Assembly (NCBI RefSeq): GCF_001598335.1
Contig: NZ_BCYT01000002.1
Coordinates: forward strand, 283,644 to 347,643
Direction: 5' to 3'
Length of the DNA: 64,000 nucleotides
Origin: Sphingobium abikonense NBRC 16140
Lineage (GTDB): Bacteria > Pseudomonadota > Alphaproteobacteria > Sphingomonadales > Sphingomonadaceae
Within the stretch, counting starts at the first letter, position 1; every line of letters begins with the position of its first letter. The notes under the pieces were generated by a model. The model did no database searches, was not told where the DNA came from, and saw nothing but the letters and a program-made list of their open reading frames with translations. Below, piece by piece: positions 61,554 to 64,000 of this stretch. The position numbers and the translations under genes were made by a program.

Positions 61554-62356
61554 ATCATGATGTCTCGCCTCTTCTGATTCAGCAGTTCATAGGCCATCAC
61601 CGCGGTCGCGACGGCGGCGTTCAGGCTGTCGGCCTTGCCGCGCATCGGCATTTTGACCAGCAGGTCGCATTGCGCCTCATAATCGGCGGGCAGGCCCTGC
61701 GCTTCATTGCCCACCAGCAGGAAGCTGGGGCTTTGATAGGCCGGCTCCTGATAATCCTGCGTGGCTTTGAGGCTGGTGCCGATCAATTGCCCCGCGCCGC
61801 CGCGCAGCCAGGGGATGAAGTCCTCCCACCGCGCCTGGGTGATCGACTGGGTGAAAAGCGCGCCCATGCTGGCGCGCACCGATTCGACCGAGAAGGGATC
61901 GACGCAATCGTCGATCAGGATGAGGCCGCCCGCGCCGACCGCATCGCCGGTGCGCAGGATAGTGCCCAGATTGCCGGGATCGCGCAGCGACTGGGCGACG
62001 ATCCAGATGTCCGCCCTGTCCCTGTCGAGCGCGGCGAGCGGCGTCAGCCGGTCGCGATAGACGCCGACGAGCGCCTGCGCATTATCCTTGCCGCTGATCT
62101 TGGACAGGATGTCGGGCGTGGTGACGATGACGTCACCGCCCGCCGCCTCGATCGCGTCGATCAGCTCCAGCGCCAGCGAGTGCGTGGCGCCGGCATGGAA
62201 AAGCATTTCGGGCAGCACGCCTTCCTCGCGCGCTTCGGTCAGGATGCGCAGCCCTTCGGCCAGGAACAGCCCTTCGGCCTTGCGATATTTCTTTTCCCGC
62301 AAGCTGCGGACGCGCTTGACCAGCGGGTTGGAAAAACCGGTGATTTCGCGTGCCAC
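61541..62356 (-). CDS. TrmH/SpoU-family RNA methyltransferase
   Basis: 271 residues. N-terminal substrate-binding domain (N-P-L-V-K-R-V-R-S-L, A-E-G-L-R-I-L) and C-terminal SPOUT domain with S-L-R-D-P-G-N-L-G-T-I-L-R-T near 135, V-G-N-E-A-Q-G-L-P near 215 and M-R-G-K-A-D-S-L-N-A-A-V-A near 240. It 2'-O-methylates rRNA or tRNA. Start GTG 62356 is chosen because the open frame further upstream is not protein-like. The last residues M-I-R-S-S and the stop are encoded by the REP element. Confidence 0.88.
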   Translation of the reverse strand: MAREITGFSNPLVKRVRSLREKKYRKAEGLFLAEGLRILTEAREEGVLPEMLFHAGATHSLALELIDAIEAAGGDVIVTTPDILSKISGKDNAQALVGVYRDRLTPLAALDRDRADIWIVAQSLRDPGNLGTILRTGDAVGAGGLILIDDCVDPFSVESVRASMGALFTQSITQARWEDFIPWLRGGAGQLIGTSLKATQDYQEPAYQSPSFLLVGNEAQGLPADYEAQCDLLVKMPMRGKADSLNAAVATAVMAYELLNQKRRDIMIRSS

Positions 62357-62479
62357 TGTGCCGATATGCCCATGCTGGAGATAAACAGGCGGCTTCCTTA
62401 GCGGGGGCGGGCGCAAAAGGACAGGCTTGGCCCGCGCGCGGCGATGGATTTGCGCGCAGGATTTTGCCAAGGATGGGTG

Positions 62480-63577
62480 ATGACGCCCGATTCCGATCCG
62501 CCCCCGATGCACCTGTCGACCAAGCTGGAGGATGGCTTCTTCCTCGGCTTCGTCCTGCTGGTGTCGATCGCCTTCGCCCTGGTGATTGAACCCTTCTTCG
62601 CCGCGATCCTGTGGGGCGTGATCGTCGCCATCGTGTTCGCGCCGGTGCATCATCGCATTCGCGCGCGGATGCCGGGCCGGACCAATGCGGCAGCGCTGCT
62701 GACCTTGCTGCTCATCCTCTTGCTGGTGATCGTTCCCGCCTTCGTCCTGGGGGCGGCGCTGTTGCAGGAAGCGACCTATTTCTATGGCAAGGTGCAGTCG
62801 GGCGAGATTAATTTCGTCCGCCTGTTCTACGATGTGATCGCGGCGCTGCCCGACTGGTTGCGCCCCTATGTCCAGCGGCTGGGCATCACCAATTTCTATG
62901 CCGCGCAGGAAATGGTGACGCGCGGCCTGACCAGCAGTTTCCGCACGCTCGCAGGCCAGGCTTTCCAGATCGGGCAGAGCGCTTTCAGCTTTTTCGTGGC
63001 GCTGGGCGTCATGCTCTATCTCGCCTTCTTCCTGCTGCGCGATGGCGACTGGCTGGCGCGCAGGATTGCGGCCGCCGCCCCGCTGCGCGCGGGCCAGCGC
63101 ACGGCGCTCATCGAACAGTTCGTCATCGTCACCCGCGCCACGATCAAGGGCAGCATCGTCGTCGCCATCGTGCAGGGGCTGATCGGCGGGCTGGTCTTCT
63201 GGGCGCTGGGCATTCAGGGCGCGCTGCTCTGGGGCGTGCTCATGGGCGCCTTTTCGTTGCTGCCCGCCATAGGCACCGCGATCGTGTGGGTTCCCGTCGC
63301 CATCTATCTGTTCGCCACCGGCGCGGTGTGGCAGGGCGTGGTGCTGGTGGTGTGCGGCGCGCTGGTGATCGGGTCGGTCGACAATGTGCTGCGCCCCATC
63401 CTGGTCGGCCGCGACACGCGCATTCCTGATTATGTGGTGCTCATCTCCACGCTGGGCGGGCTGGAGCTGTTCGGCTTCAACGGCATCGTCATCGGCCCGG
63501 TGATCGCGGCTTTGTTCATCGCGACATGGAATATCTTCACCCGGATGCGGGGGGAGGGTGAGCTAGCTGACGGGTAA
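62480..63577 (+). CDS. AI-2E family transporter
   Basis: 365 residues with about eight membrane helices. The paired N-terminal helices (L-V-I-E-P-F-F-A-A-I-L-W-G near 37), the large extracytoplasmic loop, the final A-L-V-I-G-S-V-D-N-V-L-R-P and L-E-L-F-G-F-N-G-I-V-I-G-P belong to the TqsA/PerM family, which includes AI-2 exporters and unnamed exchangers. ATG 62480 follows an AAGGATGG-type site. Starts 120 bp from the divergent methyltransferase. Confidence 0.9.
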   Translation: MTPDSDPPPMHLSTKLEDGFFLGFVLLVSIAFALVIEPFFAAILWGVIVAIVFAPVHHRIRARMPGRTNAAALLTLLLILLLVIVPAFVLGAALLQEATYFYGKVQSGEINFVRLFYDVIAALPDWLRPYVQRLGITNFYAAQEMVTRGLTSSFRTLAGQAFQIGQSAFSFFVALGVMLYLAFFLLRDGDWLARRIAAAAPLRAGQRTALIEQFVIVTRATIKGSIVVAIVQGLIGGLVFWALGIQGALLWGVLMGAFSLLPAIGTAIVWVPVAIYLFATGAVWQGVVLVVCGALVIGSVDNVLRPILVGRDTRIPDYVVLISTLGGLELFGFNGIVIGPVIAALFIATWNIFTRMRGEGELADG

Positions 63578-63681
63578 AGGATCGCGGCTGAGAACGACCG
63601 GCTGCAACCAGACGCGGCGATGGTCTGGAAGCTACCAAAGCAGGTCATTGCTAGTCCTGCTTGCAATTCTGCAAAGCAGAC

Positions 63682-63921
63682 ATGACACTGGCCCGCATGA
63701 GGTTCGCTGCGAAGATAATCGGCGTATTTTGGGCTATCATCATACTGCCGGGAATGATCCTTGGTGCGCTTTGGTCAGGATCAATTCCGATGTGGCCCCC
63801 GGTAGTGTCAGGCACAGATGCTGATCTTATTGACTGGGTCGTGCTTTTCTCGTTCGCGTATGGGACCCCTCTTATTGCAGGCGGCCTCTTGATACTTGGA
63901 CGCTACCGAGCAAGAGAATGA
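63682..63921 (+). CDS. Small membrane protein
   Basis: 79 residues from ATG 63682 (an earlier start at 63661 is possible). Two hydrophobic helices (I-I-G-V-F-W-A-I-I-I-L-P and L-F-S-F-A-Y-G-T-P-L-I-A-G-G-L-L-I-L). Lower GC codon use than neighbours. No known domain. Confidence 0.55.
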   Translation: MTLARMRFAAKIIGVFWAIIILPGMILGALWSGSIPMWPPVVSGTDADLIDWVVLFSFAYGTPLIAGGLLILGRYRARE

Positions 63922-64000
63922 AAGCCGATGTGGCAAGATGCCCGGTGGCAAACGACCACTCCCGGTCATTTAATAGCGCCTTTGGCTCGCCCCCATAGCC

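Overview
The window is a stretch of high-GC (roughly 64-65% by eye) alphaproteobacterial chromosome. Gene content and protein style point to the Sphingomonadaceae, most like Sphingobium or Sphingomonas: a ThiS-ThiG fusion, TonB-C-terminal-domain proteins, FAAL next to ParA, and dispersed REP palindromes of the kind common in this family. The genus call is inference. Both edges are ordinary chromosome; the left edge cuts a TerC-family gene. I see no phage, plasmid, rRNA, IS or CRISPR sequence.

Layout. 1-9.4 kb: TerC (partial), recX, a fatty-acyl-AMP ligase, a ParA ATPase, a YdeP-type molybdopterin oxidoreductase, then the leftward aroQ-accB-accC-arsC operon (start of fatty-acid synthesis). 9.4-14.2 kb: thiSG fusion, a LysR regulator divergent from scoA, a lipoprotein acid phosphatase wedged between scoA and scoB, and a HIT protein. 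14.2-24 kb: surface polysaccharide genes (GT4, KpsC-like, KpsS-like, a GT2-GT4-DUF4214 protein, rfbB, a beta-sandwich protein), with higBA and tRNA-Gln in the middle. 24-28.4 kb: molybdate transport (modC, modB, modA, with an opposite-strand HAD gene between modB and modA) facing a truncated NasA-like protein. 28.4-34.4 kb: GT4, a small regulator pair, Nudix, two TPM proteins with LemA, mscL and a small lipoprotein. 34.5-39.9 kb: a chemotaxis operon cheA-W-Y-B-R. 40-46.3 kb: amidase, RNase P RNA, a TPR/TonB protein, DnaJ and ferredoxin-like proteins, an MCP with a coupled small gene, a hemerythrin. 46.4-53 kb: sodB, yciB, ftsY, mtaB, dapF, a TonB-domain protein, an amino-acid permease. 53-60 kb: ffh-rpsP-rimM, then a vapBC/serine-hydrolase/membrane-protein insert, then trmD-rplS. 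60-64 kb: MFS transporter, TrmH-type rRNA/tRNA methyltransferase, AI-2E transporter, small membrane protein.

The most noteworthy points are: the translation operon rimM-trmD split by a translationally chained vapBC cassette; REP palindromes that have become coding sequence (signal-peptide region of a lipoprotein, N-terminus of a TPM protein, stop codon of a methyltransferase); a truncated NasA-like enzyme whose usual Mo-ligand cysteine appears to be tryptophan; a CheA with a C-terminal receiver-like domain whose phospho-acceptor position is Asn; and KpsC/KpsS-like Kdo transferases in a lineage known for replacing LPS with glycosphingolipids. All function calls come from reading the translations; no database search was run.
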